A stretch of DNA of 15,067 nt. It comes from Larix sibirica (taxonomy: Eukaryota; Streptophyta; Pinopsida; Pinales; Pinaceae). The stretch covers positions 116,435 to 131,501 of the forward strand of contig NWUY0300010085.1 of NCBI GenBank assembly GCA_004151065.3. The letters run 5' to 3'. Each line of letters begins with the position of its first letter. Within the stretch, counting starts at the first letter, position 1. The notes under the pieces were generated by a model. The model was not told the DNA's origin. It saw only the letters and a program-made list of their open reading frames with translations, and ran no database searches. Below, piece by piece: positions 1 to 7,740 of the stretch. Both the position numbers and the translations under genes were made by a program.

Positions 1-121
1 AAGTCTGTAGGTTGTTGAGATTTATGAAGTGCACAGATATTTCTTGGCAACGATCTGTGAAGTAGGTGTTGAGTAAGCTGCGCATAACATAACTGTGCGT
101 CACTAGGTTACAAAAACCTGA

Positions 122-310
122 TTCTGTTACCACCCATCTTCGCTTCAGGTGAGACTTCATCCTGCTCGTGAGTTGATGCCAAAAGGGCCAGTGAAGGGTA
201 TTTTGTTGGACCAAATACTAGAGGGTAACCTCGCAGAACTCGGTTCAACCCCAAGTAAAGTAGATAAAGAAAAAAGGGACACCCAACAAATGGTTCCGTT
301 GCCGCGCTAA
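122..310 (+). pseudogene. Unassigned coding-like fragment A (62 codons, no start)
   Basis: An open stretch of 62 codons lies between a TGA at 119-121 and a TAA at 308-310. It has no convincing start, although an internal Met codon begins the segment MPKGPVKGILLDQ. The product is hydrophilic and mixed in composition, ending in QQMVPLPR, and looks more like real protein than the AT-rich random translations seen elsewhere in the window. I recognise no family or motif. It lies in the same balanced-composition block as the coding-like stretches at 366, 754 and 1116, so it may be a piece of the same decayed gene or mobile element, though each sits in a different frame or is separated by stops. Function is unknown. 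Chance openness cannot be excluded for a stretch this short. Confidence 0.25.
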
Positions 311-365
311 AGAAATGGTGATATGCGATGTTGTTATGCTATGAGACCGTGAAGAAGGAAGCATA

Positions 366-602
366 ATGAACAAGTTCTATTTTCGTGCCAAGAACTGGTA
401 ATATGTTATCTGGTATCCGGAAAAGACAGAAATAGAGAATTGGGTAAGTCATATAGAACTTGCGTTTGCGAAGAAAGAGAACAGACATCCATGTCTGACC
501 ACGGAACAATGGTTACAGAGGTATATATTCACTAACCTACACCAAATTTCCTTTGCATCATTCACTACTGAGTTGCGAATTAAAAAAGGACCCGCACTGT
601 GA
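366..602 (+). pseudogene. Unassigned coding-like fragment B with one internal stop
   Basis: From ATG 366 the frame runs 77 codons to TGA 600-602, with one internal TAA at 399-401 after codon 11. Past that stop the translation is rich in Trp, Tyr and charged residues and looks like a globular domain, for example VIWYPEKTEIENWVSHIEL followed by TTEQWLQRYIFTN. This composition is unusual for junk frames here, so I read it as a degraded coding segment. I cannot name the family. The density of W, Y and E is loosely compatible with a gag-like or viral structural domain of a retroelement, but no diagnostic motif (CCHC knuckle, DSG, reverse transcriptase box) is visible. The 85-bp tandem repeat begins right at its end. 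Confidence 0.3.
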
Positions 603-762
603 AGTTAACATCAAGGAGAGGAAAATGTGCAGTGAACCTCACAATTCACATATCCGCTAGAAAAGTAAACGAGGGATCATGCTACAAAGTTAAAAGTAAG
701 CAAATAGAAATGCGCAATGAACCTCGTAGTTCACATGACTGCTAGTGAAGTAAAGGAAAACT
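602..762 (+). repeat. Degenerate 85-bp tandem duplication
   Basis: Two adjacent copies, about 602-686 and 687-762, align with an offset of 85 bases. Shared blocks include AAGTTAA, the AATGTGCAGTGAACCTC / AATGCGCAATGAACCTC pair, TTCACAT and CTGCTAG-type ends. Because 85 is not a multiple of three, the duplication shifts any reading frame running through it. It sits between coding-like fragments B and C. Confidence 0.65.
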
Positions 763-918
763 AGTCGTTACATTTTTTATCGGAAAGTAGCCATTATACA
801 GTACTTTCAGGAACTAGATGTTTCCACATTTAAGGCATATTCGTCCGTTGAAGACACATTCAATGAAGGGAAAGGACCAAGATCTATGCAATATTTGGCC
901 AACGGACATAGCATTTAA
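754..918 (+). pseudogene. Unassigned coding-like fragment C (54 codons)
   Basis: An open run of 54 codons follows a TAA at 751-753 and ends at TAA 916-918. It begins inside the tail of the 85-bp tandem repeat and lacks an early Met. Its middle reads QYFQELDVSTFKAYSSVED and then has a Gly/Lys-rich turn, NEGKGPRSMQYLANGH, a mixed sequence typical of real protein. No family is recognised. It ends about 45 bases before the TATA-like box at 963, so it could be the 3' end of one coding unit, followed by a promoter for the next. That would fit the compact order of an LTR element or pararetrovirus-like genome, but this is inference only. Confidence 0.25.
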
Positions 919-962
919 TGTTAAGTTATCCATTTTTGGGCACACCTTAGCATTGAGCTACC

Positions 963-970
963 TATAAATA
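963..970 (+). promoter_or_regulatory. Candidate TATA box upstream of fragment D
   Basis: TATAAATA is a good match to the plant TATA consensus and lies in a locally less AT-rich context, which makes it less likely to be chance than the many TATA strings in the AT-rich spacer. The coding-like frame at 1116 starts about 145 bases downstream, a plausible leader length. No initiator or upstream element is identifiable. Confidence 0.35.
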
Positions 971-1115
971 GTAAATACCATTTACTTACTGGTTTTACCA
1001 TAAATTTCTAAGTGTTTAGCAGTTGAAAGCAAAAGTTATCTGACAGTATATGTTTGAGTAGTCGACATTAGAAGAAATTTTGAGTGATTTTAGACATTCT
1101 GGTCTAGAAGGAGTT

Positions 1116-1548
1116 ATGAAGACACCCGTAAATCAATCAGTCCCAGAACGTGGGAGTTCATCTAGAAACTCACCGAGGAATGTACCACAACAGAAGAAAG
1201 ACAAGTAGAAGGCTACTGAACAGGAAGAGCCGAAGGCCGTGAGCGTTCCGAAGCCATTTCCACCAGCAGCGACTCAAGAGAGAGCCATATGGCTTATTCC
1301 AAAACACATCTCTCCGAGGAAATGAGATGCGCCAGAGGTGCTTCTCATGAAGAACCCTATGTATGAGATTCCCATGCCGCCAATTTCAAGCCATGTGTGG
1401 CTTAAGGAGAATTTTCTCAGTAAAATTCCAGAGTGCAAATTCGTAGACCATGATATGCTCCAGGACACAAAATTTCCACAATTCTAGCCATATCAATACA
1501 TGTGCAGACAGCATGATGAAGTTACAAAGCAAGCAACAATTCACCCAC
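1116..1548 (+). pseudogene. Unassigned decayed reading frame D (three internal stops)
   Basis: A single frame stays coding-like for about 144 codons from ATG 1116, interrupted only by TAG 1206-1208, TGA 1323-1325 and TAG 1485-1487. The first third is Ser/Pro/Gln/Lys-rich and probably disordered (SVPERGSSSRNSPRN, then QQKKDK). The remainder is globular-looking, with PMYEIPMPPISSHVWLKENF and KIPECKFVDHDMLQ. Having only three stops in this length, and keeping the same frame across each, is what a recently inactivated gene looks like. The frame runs into an N and an AT microsatellite at 1549. No catalytic or zinc-binding motif is visible, so the family is unknown. It might be the N-terminal part of a retroelement or endogenous pararetrovirus polyprotein, or a host pseudogene. 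The TATA box at 963 is appropriately placed. Confidence 0.4.
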
Positions 1549-1616
1549 NTATATATATATATTTATATATATTGATCAAATATAAAAGAATTTCATATAT
1601 ATATATAAATTGTTAT
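1549..1616. repeat. AT microsatellite with ambiguous base
   Basis: Interrupted TA dinucleotide runs surround a short unique core (TTGATCAAATATAAAAG). The single N at 1549 is at the exact start of the run and most likely marks base-calling or assembly ambiguity there. Balanced-composition sequence resumes after it, to about 1740. Confidence 0.75.
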
Positions 1617-2195
1617 TTACATAGCTTAGCCTGTACACTACCCATCTGGAATAGGGATTTGGCAACTTACAGATGCCACACGAGTCCACTTTATCTCCAT
1701 GGGAAAGGCTAGAGTCCACAATGGTCCGCTGCTGGTGATGGTTCTGTAAGGGAAATTTTTTTATATTAAAATAAATTTACATATAGAATATCTCAATATG
1801 TAAATATGTAAATGTGAAATGTAAATTTGTATTTATTTTGTAAAGTATATATTTGTCGATAAATATTTATATAGAATACAAATATATTATATTAGTTATT
1901 TTCTAACTATGATATTTTTATAGAATATAAGCGGTGCTATATTTAAAGAATTTTTTTTTTTTTACATTTTATTATAAATAAATATATTTTTATAATTCAA
2001 GGTCAAAACATATTAATAAATTGTATATATAGAGATTTTGTATATTTTCAAAAGCTAGAGGTTTATTTATAAAACACATATAAGAAGTATAACAAAATAT
2101 ACTCAGAAATCTATAGTATTTTATTGCCTATGATTGTAAGCACAAGAATTGATAGTTTAGTCTTTGGACTGTTATTATAAATATGTTGCATTCAA
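1617..2195. other. Spacer: end of balanced block, then AT-rich DNA
   Basis: Positions 1617-1740 keep the base composition of the first 1.5 kb. After about 1745 the sequence becomes strongly AT-rich, with T runs (for example 1951-1963) and many TATA strings. No gene, RNA or mobile-element motif is visible. A stretch near 2126-2150 (CCTATGATTGTAAGCAC) resembles part of the tandem unit that follows and may be a decayed third copy. Confidence 0.5.
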
Positions 2196-2197
2196 AA

Positions 2198-2440
2198 CCA
2201 AAAAACACTTAGGATAAGCCTATAACTGTAAGCACACTTTATTGAAATACAAAAAAGTGGCTAATTAATGTGCTATATTTTAAGTACTAAGAGTCAACAT
2301 GTTCAAGGAAACCATACTAAGAAAAAACACTTGGGATAAGACTATAACTATAAGCACACTTTACTGAGATACAAAAAGTGGCTTATTAATGTGCTATATT
2401 TTAAGTACTAAGAGTTAACATGTTCAATGAAATCATACTA
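2198..2440. repeat. Two-copy 121-bp tandem repeat
   Basis: The unit at about 2198-2319 is followed directly by a second copy at 2320-2440, offset 121-122 bases. Both contain the order AACACTT-GGATAAG, CTATAACT-TAAGCACACTT, GAGATACAAAAA-GTGGCT, TTAATGTGCTATATTTTAAG and CATACTA. Differences are scattered substitutions and an A-run indel. Origin unknown. Confidence 0.85.
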
Positions 2441-2669
2441 GGAACTCATAAATGTGGTTATGAGGAATTTGATGATCCATTCAATGGTGAGATCTCCTTT
2501 ATGTCTTCCATGATTTCTCAAGGTTCTATATTCTCCAGTATATTCTTCGGTAATAACGAAGTTTCATTAACATCACCTCATCAATAGACACCCAAATCTT
2601 CAGCCCCATCACCCTATCTCTAAGCATTGAAGTAAGCATCCTCTTAACAAACCAACTTTCATGGGGATG

Positions 2670-2776
2670 CCAAAAGTAATTTTTTTCTTCATGGTGGCTA
2701 ATATTGATTTCTGCAACCATTTCCAAAAGTAATTTTTTTCTTTCATGGTGGCTAATATTGATTTATGTAACTATTG
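2670..2776. repeat. 53-bp tandem duplication
   Basis: The segment 2670-2722 (starting CCAAAAGTAATTTTTTTC) is repeated at 2723-2776 with a one-base difference in the T run and a few substitutions near the end. High similarity indicates a recent duplication. Confidence 0.85.
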
Positions 2777-2849
2777 CGAAGGTGGTTTTCTTGCCTATAG
2801 AATTTCTTGGATTTTATAGCTCCACCTCTTGATAGCCATATTTCTATTT

Positions 2850-3019
2850 GTCTTGCTATACTTGATCCACTACCTTTCACTTACCAACCTTCTAGTCCCC
2901 ACCTTTTAGATGCTAGAATCCTCTTTCACTTCCTTTCCATATCCTAATTATACCTTGATGGCTTCTCTCCTTTGTGTATGCCCCTCTTTAGGTTAGCCAA
3001 TTATGCTTTGAAGTTGATG
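2850..3019. repeat. Direct repeat block B, copy 1
   Basis: This 170-bp block recurs at 3530-3699 with a constant offset of 680. By eye there are about 20 mismatches, concentrated at the right end. It begins GTCTTGCTATACTTGA and ends GCTTTGAAGTTGAT. No protein is recognisable in any frame. Confidence 0.85.
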
Positions 3020-3130
3020 AAAATCATTAAAATATAAAGCACGAAAATTAGTCAAACATAATGATGATAACAAACCTTGGTGATTTGAATGGAAATGACC
3101 GAGTCATTAATGAGGAAAGGTAACAAACAA

Positions 3131-3280
3131 CATCACTATATTAGATCACAAAGTCGAATTTTAATAGAGAAGCTCTTCTCTATATTAATAATATTACTTT
3201 TTTTTTCTTATTGTTTGCACGGAGCGCAAGCTTAATCAGTAGAGACCAAATAAGGATAATAGCAATGATAGGGAATCATG
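3131..3280. repeat. Direct repeat block A, copy 1
   Basis: The block includes TTAGATCA, TAATAGAGAAGCTC, the T-rich ATATTACTTTTT and CAAGCTTAATCA followed by CAATGATA. It recurs at about 3355-3515 with an offset near 219 and small indels. Confidence 0.75.
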
Positions 3281-3354
3281 GGATTAGCCTAAAGAGGGCC
3301 ATGGAAGAAGCGTATAACAACAATCTAAAAAGTAGGTGAGAAAGGGTTGCATGC

Positions 3355-3515
3355 ACTATCACATTATTAGATCATTAAGACAAATTATAATAGAGAAGCT
3401 CAACTCTATATTTGGAATATTACTTTTTATTTATTCTTGTTGCTTGCAAGGAGCCCAAGCTTAATCAACATAGAACAAATGAGGATGGTATCAATGATAT
3501 GGTAAGAGGGCATTC
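3355..3515. repeat. Direct repeat block A, copy 2
   Basis: Second copy of the block at 3131-3280, recognised by AATAGAGAAGCTC, ATATTACTTTTT, GCAAGGAGCCCAAGCTTAAT and TCAATGATAT. It is followed within about 15 bases by block B copy 2, whereas block A copy 1 is preceded by block B copy 1. Confidence 0.75.
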
Positions 3516-3529
3516 AAGGAAGAGGGATT

Positions 3530-3699
3530 GTCTTGCTATGCTTGACCCACTACCTTTCACTTACCATCCTTCGAGTACCCACCTTTTAGATGTTAGAATC
3601 CACTTTCACCTCCTTTCCATAGCCTAATTATACCTTGATGGATTCTCTCCTTTGTGTATGGCCCTCTTTAGGCTCTTCCTTGAATGCTTTGAAGTTGAT
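3530..3699. repeat. Direct repeat block B, copy 2
   Basis: Second copy of the 170-bp block at 2850-3019. An apparently open frame across blocks A2 and B2 is a by-product of the repeats, since the equivalent frame is not conserved in the first copies. Confidence 0.85.
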
Positions 3700-4164
3700 T
3701 CTAACATCTAAAAGGTTTTTTCTTTCAAACAGAAATAACAGTTGTAAAATCAAACCTCCAACAAAGGTTTCTTTTTTCAAATCCATGCTCTACTTTATAA
3801 TAAAGGCACAATTTTTCGTGATTAAATAAATTGCATGTTTAGAGCCATCGGGAGACAATCTAACAATCATATATTAAAATATTGCAAGGAATATTTGTTT
3901 AATTATTGATAACTTGCAACCATTACACCATTTCATTGACATCGATGTCTTTTATAATCACCCCAACCTTGCACTAAGTAATGGTCATGGGGCCTCAAGG
4001 CCCACTAGAATTCACATCCTCAAACTCACTAATCACAAGGATTTAAACACACCAAAATTCACAACCTAGGTGTTATGCTATGTATTTACACACAACTTCT
4101 AATCATGTGAATACATCTTACTCCATAAGTACTTTCTTATATTAGCTCAAATTTTTGTGACTAT
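3700..4164. other. Unassigned AT-rich spacer
   Basis: I see no gene or element motif. A T-rich run near 3717-3725 and 3770-3776 and a slightly GC-richer patch around 3961-4020 are the only local variations. Confidence 0.4.
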
Positions 4165-4310
4165 GTTTTAGTCACATCTCTTCATTATATTTCAATACTT
4201 GTAAAAGACTTCAATACAAAATAAGGTATAATAATATGTTTTAGTCACATGTCTTCATTATATTTTAATACTGGTAAAAGACTTCAATACAAAATAAGGT
4301 ATAATAATAT
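4165..4310. repeat. 73-bp tandem duplication
   Basis: Two near-identical units, 4165-4237 and 4238-4310, begin GTTTTAGTCACAT and end AAGGTATAATAATAT. Only about three substitutions separate them, so the event is young relative to its surroundings. Confidence 0.9.
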
Positions 4311-4350
4311 TGATTACTATCAATTAAATTAAATCAAATCCTAATTGTCC

Positions 4351-4805
4351 CATTGAATTAACTTGAACCATAAGTTAAAGCTTTACTACTTTTTCATATA
4401 AATAAGAGTTAAAGCTTTACTACTTTTTCATATAAATAGGAGTTCTCTCTTCTTTTCATATCAAATTTTATATATTAATAAAATACTTCTTACTTGAATT
4501 CTCCATTATTTAAAATTTTAGATTTGTAGTTGCAATCCAATCCTAGATGACTAGGTGCCCCCAATTTTTTGTTGCTTTGATATTTATTTTTCATTGAATT
4601 AACTTGAACCATAAGTTAGAGCTTTACTATTTTTTCATATAAATAAGAGTCTTTTCTTCTCTTCATATCAAATTATATTATAAAATACTTTCACTTGATA
4701 AAGAATCACTTAGAGAAGACTTCCTCCATTATTCTAGATTTGTAGTTGCAATCCAATCCTATAGGTGCCCCCAATTTTTTGTTGCTTTAATATTTGTTTT
4801 TCATT
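4351..4805 (+). repeat. 241-bp direct duplication with promoter-like content
   Basis: Units start at 4351 and 4592 with the same CATTGAATTAACTTGAACC. Both carry a TTTCATATAAATA TATA-like motif, a pyrimidine stretch CTTCT..TTCATATCAAAT, an ATAAAATACTT polyadenylation-like string, TTGTAGTTGCAATCCAATCC and the block GGTGCCCCCAATTTTTTG. Unit 1 carries an extra 34-bp internal duplication (4374-4407 and 4408-4441) that doubles the TATA-containing segment. The order TATA, pyrimidine-rich leader, AATAAA-like signal resembles a retrotransposon LTR or a promoter. I cannot identify LTR ends or a family. Confidence 0.6.
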
Positions 4806-5000
4806 TAAGCTATTGTTTCTATTTAAGCTCAGATGTGTATTTGAAATAACATGACAATTTGCATCTAGGTACATTATATGTGGTATTAGAGAATTCTTTT
4901 GAGCTATATGAAAAGCAAGGTTATTTGTTGTAGAGGACATAGACATTTCATTGGAACATTAGTTTGAATTGTTATTTTTTTTTTTAAATACTAGAAGTAC

Positions 5001-5392
5001 CAATGAGAAAGACTTGAGAGATATATGATCTCATTATTGAAAGAATAAAAAAAGTAAACCAACAAATATATGATCTCAACAACTAATGAGAGAGCATAGT
5101 GAGATCAATGATCTCAATATTGAACCAAGAACCAAAAAGTGAACTGACAAATATATGTCCTTAAAGAAACTCCTCAGTATTAAATCTTGGAATTGATATC
5201 ACACTTACAAACCTTACCAATGAAAAAGAATCGAGAGATATATGATTTCAATATTGAACCAAGAATGAAAGAAAGTGAACCGATATATGGAGAACTAGGA
5301 GATATATCCAATGAGAGAACTAGGAAATATATGATCTCAATTTTCAACCAAGAAACAAAGAAAGTGAACCAACAAATATATGATCTCAATAT
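5001..5392. repeat. Degenerate tandem array with ATATATGATCTCAATATTGAACCA core
   Basis: At least six imperfect copies of a short core (GAGAGATATATGATCTCA, then ATTGAACCAAGAA, then AAAGTGAACC.ACAAATATATG) recur near 5030, 5065, 5105, 5235, 5330 and 5375. Spacing is irregular and a higher-order unit of roughly 90-110 bases is suggested. Open frames on both strands here (about 5180-5402) follow from the repeat composition and do not look like genes. Confidence 0.65.
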
Positions 5393-6549
5393 ACACTCTT
5401 AGATGCTTTCAATAAGTAGTCACTCATAATTTTTGAAGTCGCCCTTTCGAAACAACCCAAAATGTTCTCTATTCAGGTACCCTATCCTCAACTAAGCATA
5501 ATTTTCAAGTGGAGAGTTTGTTTGAGTTGCCATTTTTTGTTATGAGGTGGGTGTGGTGGAAGAAGATAAAAAAATATTTCCAGTGAGTGGAATTTGAAAA
5601 AGCATGGATATAAAATCACCATTCCTTTTTAACATCAAAACCTTAATAAAAGGGAAAAAATGTCACAACTTTCAATAAGGTTAAGAAAATGAAGTGTCAA
5701 TTTTACAATTTAAAGAAGAATTCCAATTCTAATTTCTCAAGAAACCTTAGACTGTGATTTCATCAAGAAGGAAATTCCATTGAATGTTATTCTTTTTATT
5801 TTTTATTTTTATTTATTTTTATTTTTTGTACCAAACCAGGGTTTTAAAAAATGGTGAAAAAAAGAGCATACCATGATTAAATAAGTTTGGGCATACCAAA
5901 TTACCAACCTAAAATGTATCCTATTTAGGAATCTCACGGTAATTTTTCCATAGCATTTAACCCTAACCTCTATCTTGGGCAATATTTGAACCCTTGGAAA
6001 TCTCTTGAAGAGATTAAAAATTTTGTCGTTAGGAGTTATTTTTTGTTTCAAACATTTTTTTTCTATTTATTTTAAAATTTTTCAGTTTTCAAAATATTAA
6101 AAAATGAATATTTTGACAACAAAAACAATATTTTGTAATCTTAGTTATAATTTTTTACTCTAACCTCTATTTTGGATGCTCTTTGGATCGTTAGAAAGAT
6201 CTTGAAGAGATACACAACTTTACTATTATACACATTTCAAATTTCTGCATGGATGTTTCGAATTTGAAAAGAATAAATACATATTTTTTGGATAGATATG
6301 ATACACTTTGAGGTTGGTGATTTCTTAGAAAATTCTTGGGAAAGGAGAGGATTACATTTGATCCCCTGTCCTCATTAGAATAGGTGGAAAAATGATTAGA
6401 TATCTTGATAGACACATTAACCTGCCTAATACATGGTTTTCATAACAAAGACTAGAGCACCATATATTAATGGCCCACATTGATCCCTTGGTCGCCCTGC
6501 CCACTTAGAGCTCACATGCACAATTTGGTCCCTAAGTTAACAATGATAT
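5393..6549. other. AT-rich spacer with a diverged direct repeat
   Basis: No gene is recognised. T-rich low complexity lies at 5790-5828 and 6045-6085. A roughly 52-bp block, CTAACCTCTAT-TTGG ... TCTTGAAGAGAT, occurs at 5963-6014 and 6159-6210 (offset 196). The segment 6420-6549 has a somewhat higher GC content and borders the copia LTR. Confidence 0.4.
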
Positions 6550-6783
6550 TGTTGGGTATGTGTTATATTATTTGCATGTGGGTTGTGCCAAAGTCACATA
6601 TTGTATTGTGAATGGTTAAGTGAATACAATGAGAAAGAGAGAGGCACAACTCTAAGTTTGTTGGTTTTCTCGGTTAAGGGTCCTAAGTTAAATCTCTATG
6701 TACTATGTGTGTGACATTGTTTAATTTCTTTTTTGCTTCAGAATTGGCATGCATTGTTTCACTTCATAGGTTTAAAACTTACA
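6550..6783 (+). repeat. 5' LTR of copia copy 1 (234 bp)
   Basis: The left end TGTTGGGTATG at 6550 and the right end TTACA at 6783 fit the TG...CA rule, with the primer-binding site two bases further on. The last 125 bases match the LTR of copy 2: ATATTGTATTGT, GTTGGTTTTCTC, TAAATCTCTATGTA, TGTGTGTGACATTGTTTAAT. The left (U3) portion does not match copy 2 and is shorter, so the left boundary is less certain than the right one. Without a 3' LTR the target-site duplication cannot be tested. Confidence 0.6.
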
Positions 6784-6785
6784 TT

Positions 6786-6797
6786 TGGTATTAATGC
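6786..6797 (+). promoter_or_regulatory. Primer-binding site, tRNA-iMet type (decayed)
   Basis: TGGTATTAATGC matches the plant copia consensus TGGTATCAGAGC at 9 of 12 positions and begins two bases after the LTR. It would have primed minus-strand DNA synthesis. Confidence 0.65.
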
Positions 6798-6887
6798 TCA
6801 GTTATTGCCTTTAGGGGAACACTTTTGTTGCTAAGGGTTCGACTCGTTTTTGATAGAGAAAGTTTATCTTGGGTATGTGAATGGACA

Positions 6888-7740
6888 ATGGACAATAATT
6901 CTAGACTCGAGATTGAGAAATTTAATAGTTAGAGCCTTGAGCTATGGAATCTTAATATAGAAGATATCCTTGTAGATCAAGAACATTGGGTTGTTGTGGA
7001 TTTAGGTACACAATCTACTGCTATGGCAAAAGAAGATTGAGAGAAGTTGGAAAGAAAGGAAAGAAGTACGATTCGAATTTGCCTATAAGATTTGGTGTTG
7101 TTGAATGTCTATGGAGAAGAAAATTCAAAGAAGTCGTGGAATAACATAGGGAGTTTGTATTAGTCAAAGCCTTTGGTAAACAAGTTGTTTCTTCAAAAGA
7201 ATCCATACCATCTTAGGATGGTTGATGGCCGTGACTCAATGACGGATAATCTAAATGTTTTTAATACTTTGGTAAGTCAAATTGTCTCTATTGATATTAA
7301 GATGGAGAAGAAGATAAGTGTATTACCTTGTTATGTTCTTTTCCATACTCTTGGGATAATTTGATTGAAGCAATTGATAGTGCTGGTCAATCCACATTAA
7401 AGTTTCAGGATATAGTGGCATCCTTGTTATCAGAGAAAATGAGGTGGAAAACCATGGATAGTTAGAGCATGGATTCCTTGTTCATGAGAGGGGTCATCCC
7501 CAAGACATAAATAAAATTTAGTGGTGGTGGGGGTGCAAGGGAGAGATCTAAACTGCTAGGAAAATATTTGAGGAAATGCTAGAAATGTGGTAAAGTTGGG
7601 CATTATAAGAAGGATTGTAGATTTAAAAATGTTGATAAATGGAAGGGATTTGATGATGTCCCTTCCATAGAGGTGAAGAAATCCTCAGAAGAAGTAGGGG
7701 ATGTGTACTTGGATTCTGCAAACACATTTGGATTCGCGAT
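6888..7740 (+). pseudogene. gag: Copia copy 1 gag (capsid and CCHC nucleocapsid), inactivated
   Basis: The chosen start, ATG 6888, gives MDNNSRLEIEKFN, matching the usual plant copia gag opening (xxxKFNGxNFxLWK). The frame follows the family closely: LELWNLNIEDILVDQEHW, then STIRICL, NVYGEEN, SKPLVNKLFLQKNPYHLRM and LNVFNTLVSQIVSIDIK. Stops are at 6930-6932 (TAG, codon 15), then a TGA in place of Trp, a TAA after ICL and a TAG at 7161. Near 7330 the frame shifts by one and continues as SFPYSWDNLIEAIDSAGQS and ASLLSEKM. The zinc knuckle at 7577-7618 reads C-stop-K-C-G-K-V-G-H-Y-K-K-D-C; all four CCHC ligands are present but the second codon is TAG. Gag would form the virus-like particle and bind the element RNA. 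Confidence 0.85.

Noticed and set aside
2526-2726. 66-codon minus-strand frame with fairly protein-like composition (FWHPHESWFVKRML)
   Set aside because: It runs into the 53-bp tandem duplication, has no family match I know and has no supporting frames on either side. Could be revisited with a profile search.
3412-3829. Two adjacent plus-strand open frames
   Set aside because: They lie across repeat blocks A2 and B2, and the equivalent frames are not conserved in copies A1 and B1.
5180-5402. Overlapping open frames on both strands
   Set aside because: Both arise from the degenerate repeat array; the translations are just the repeated core.
5809-6415. Minus-strand open frames of 80 and 74 codons
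   Set aside because: AT-rich, low-complexity translations with no motif; they contain the 52-bp direct repeat.
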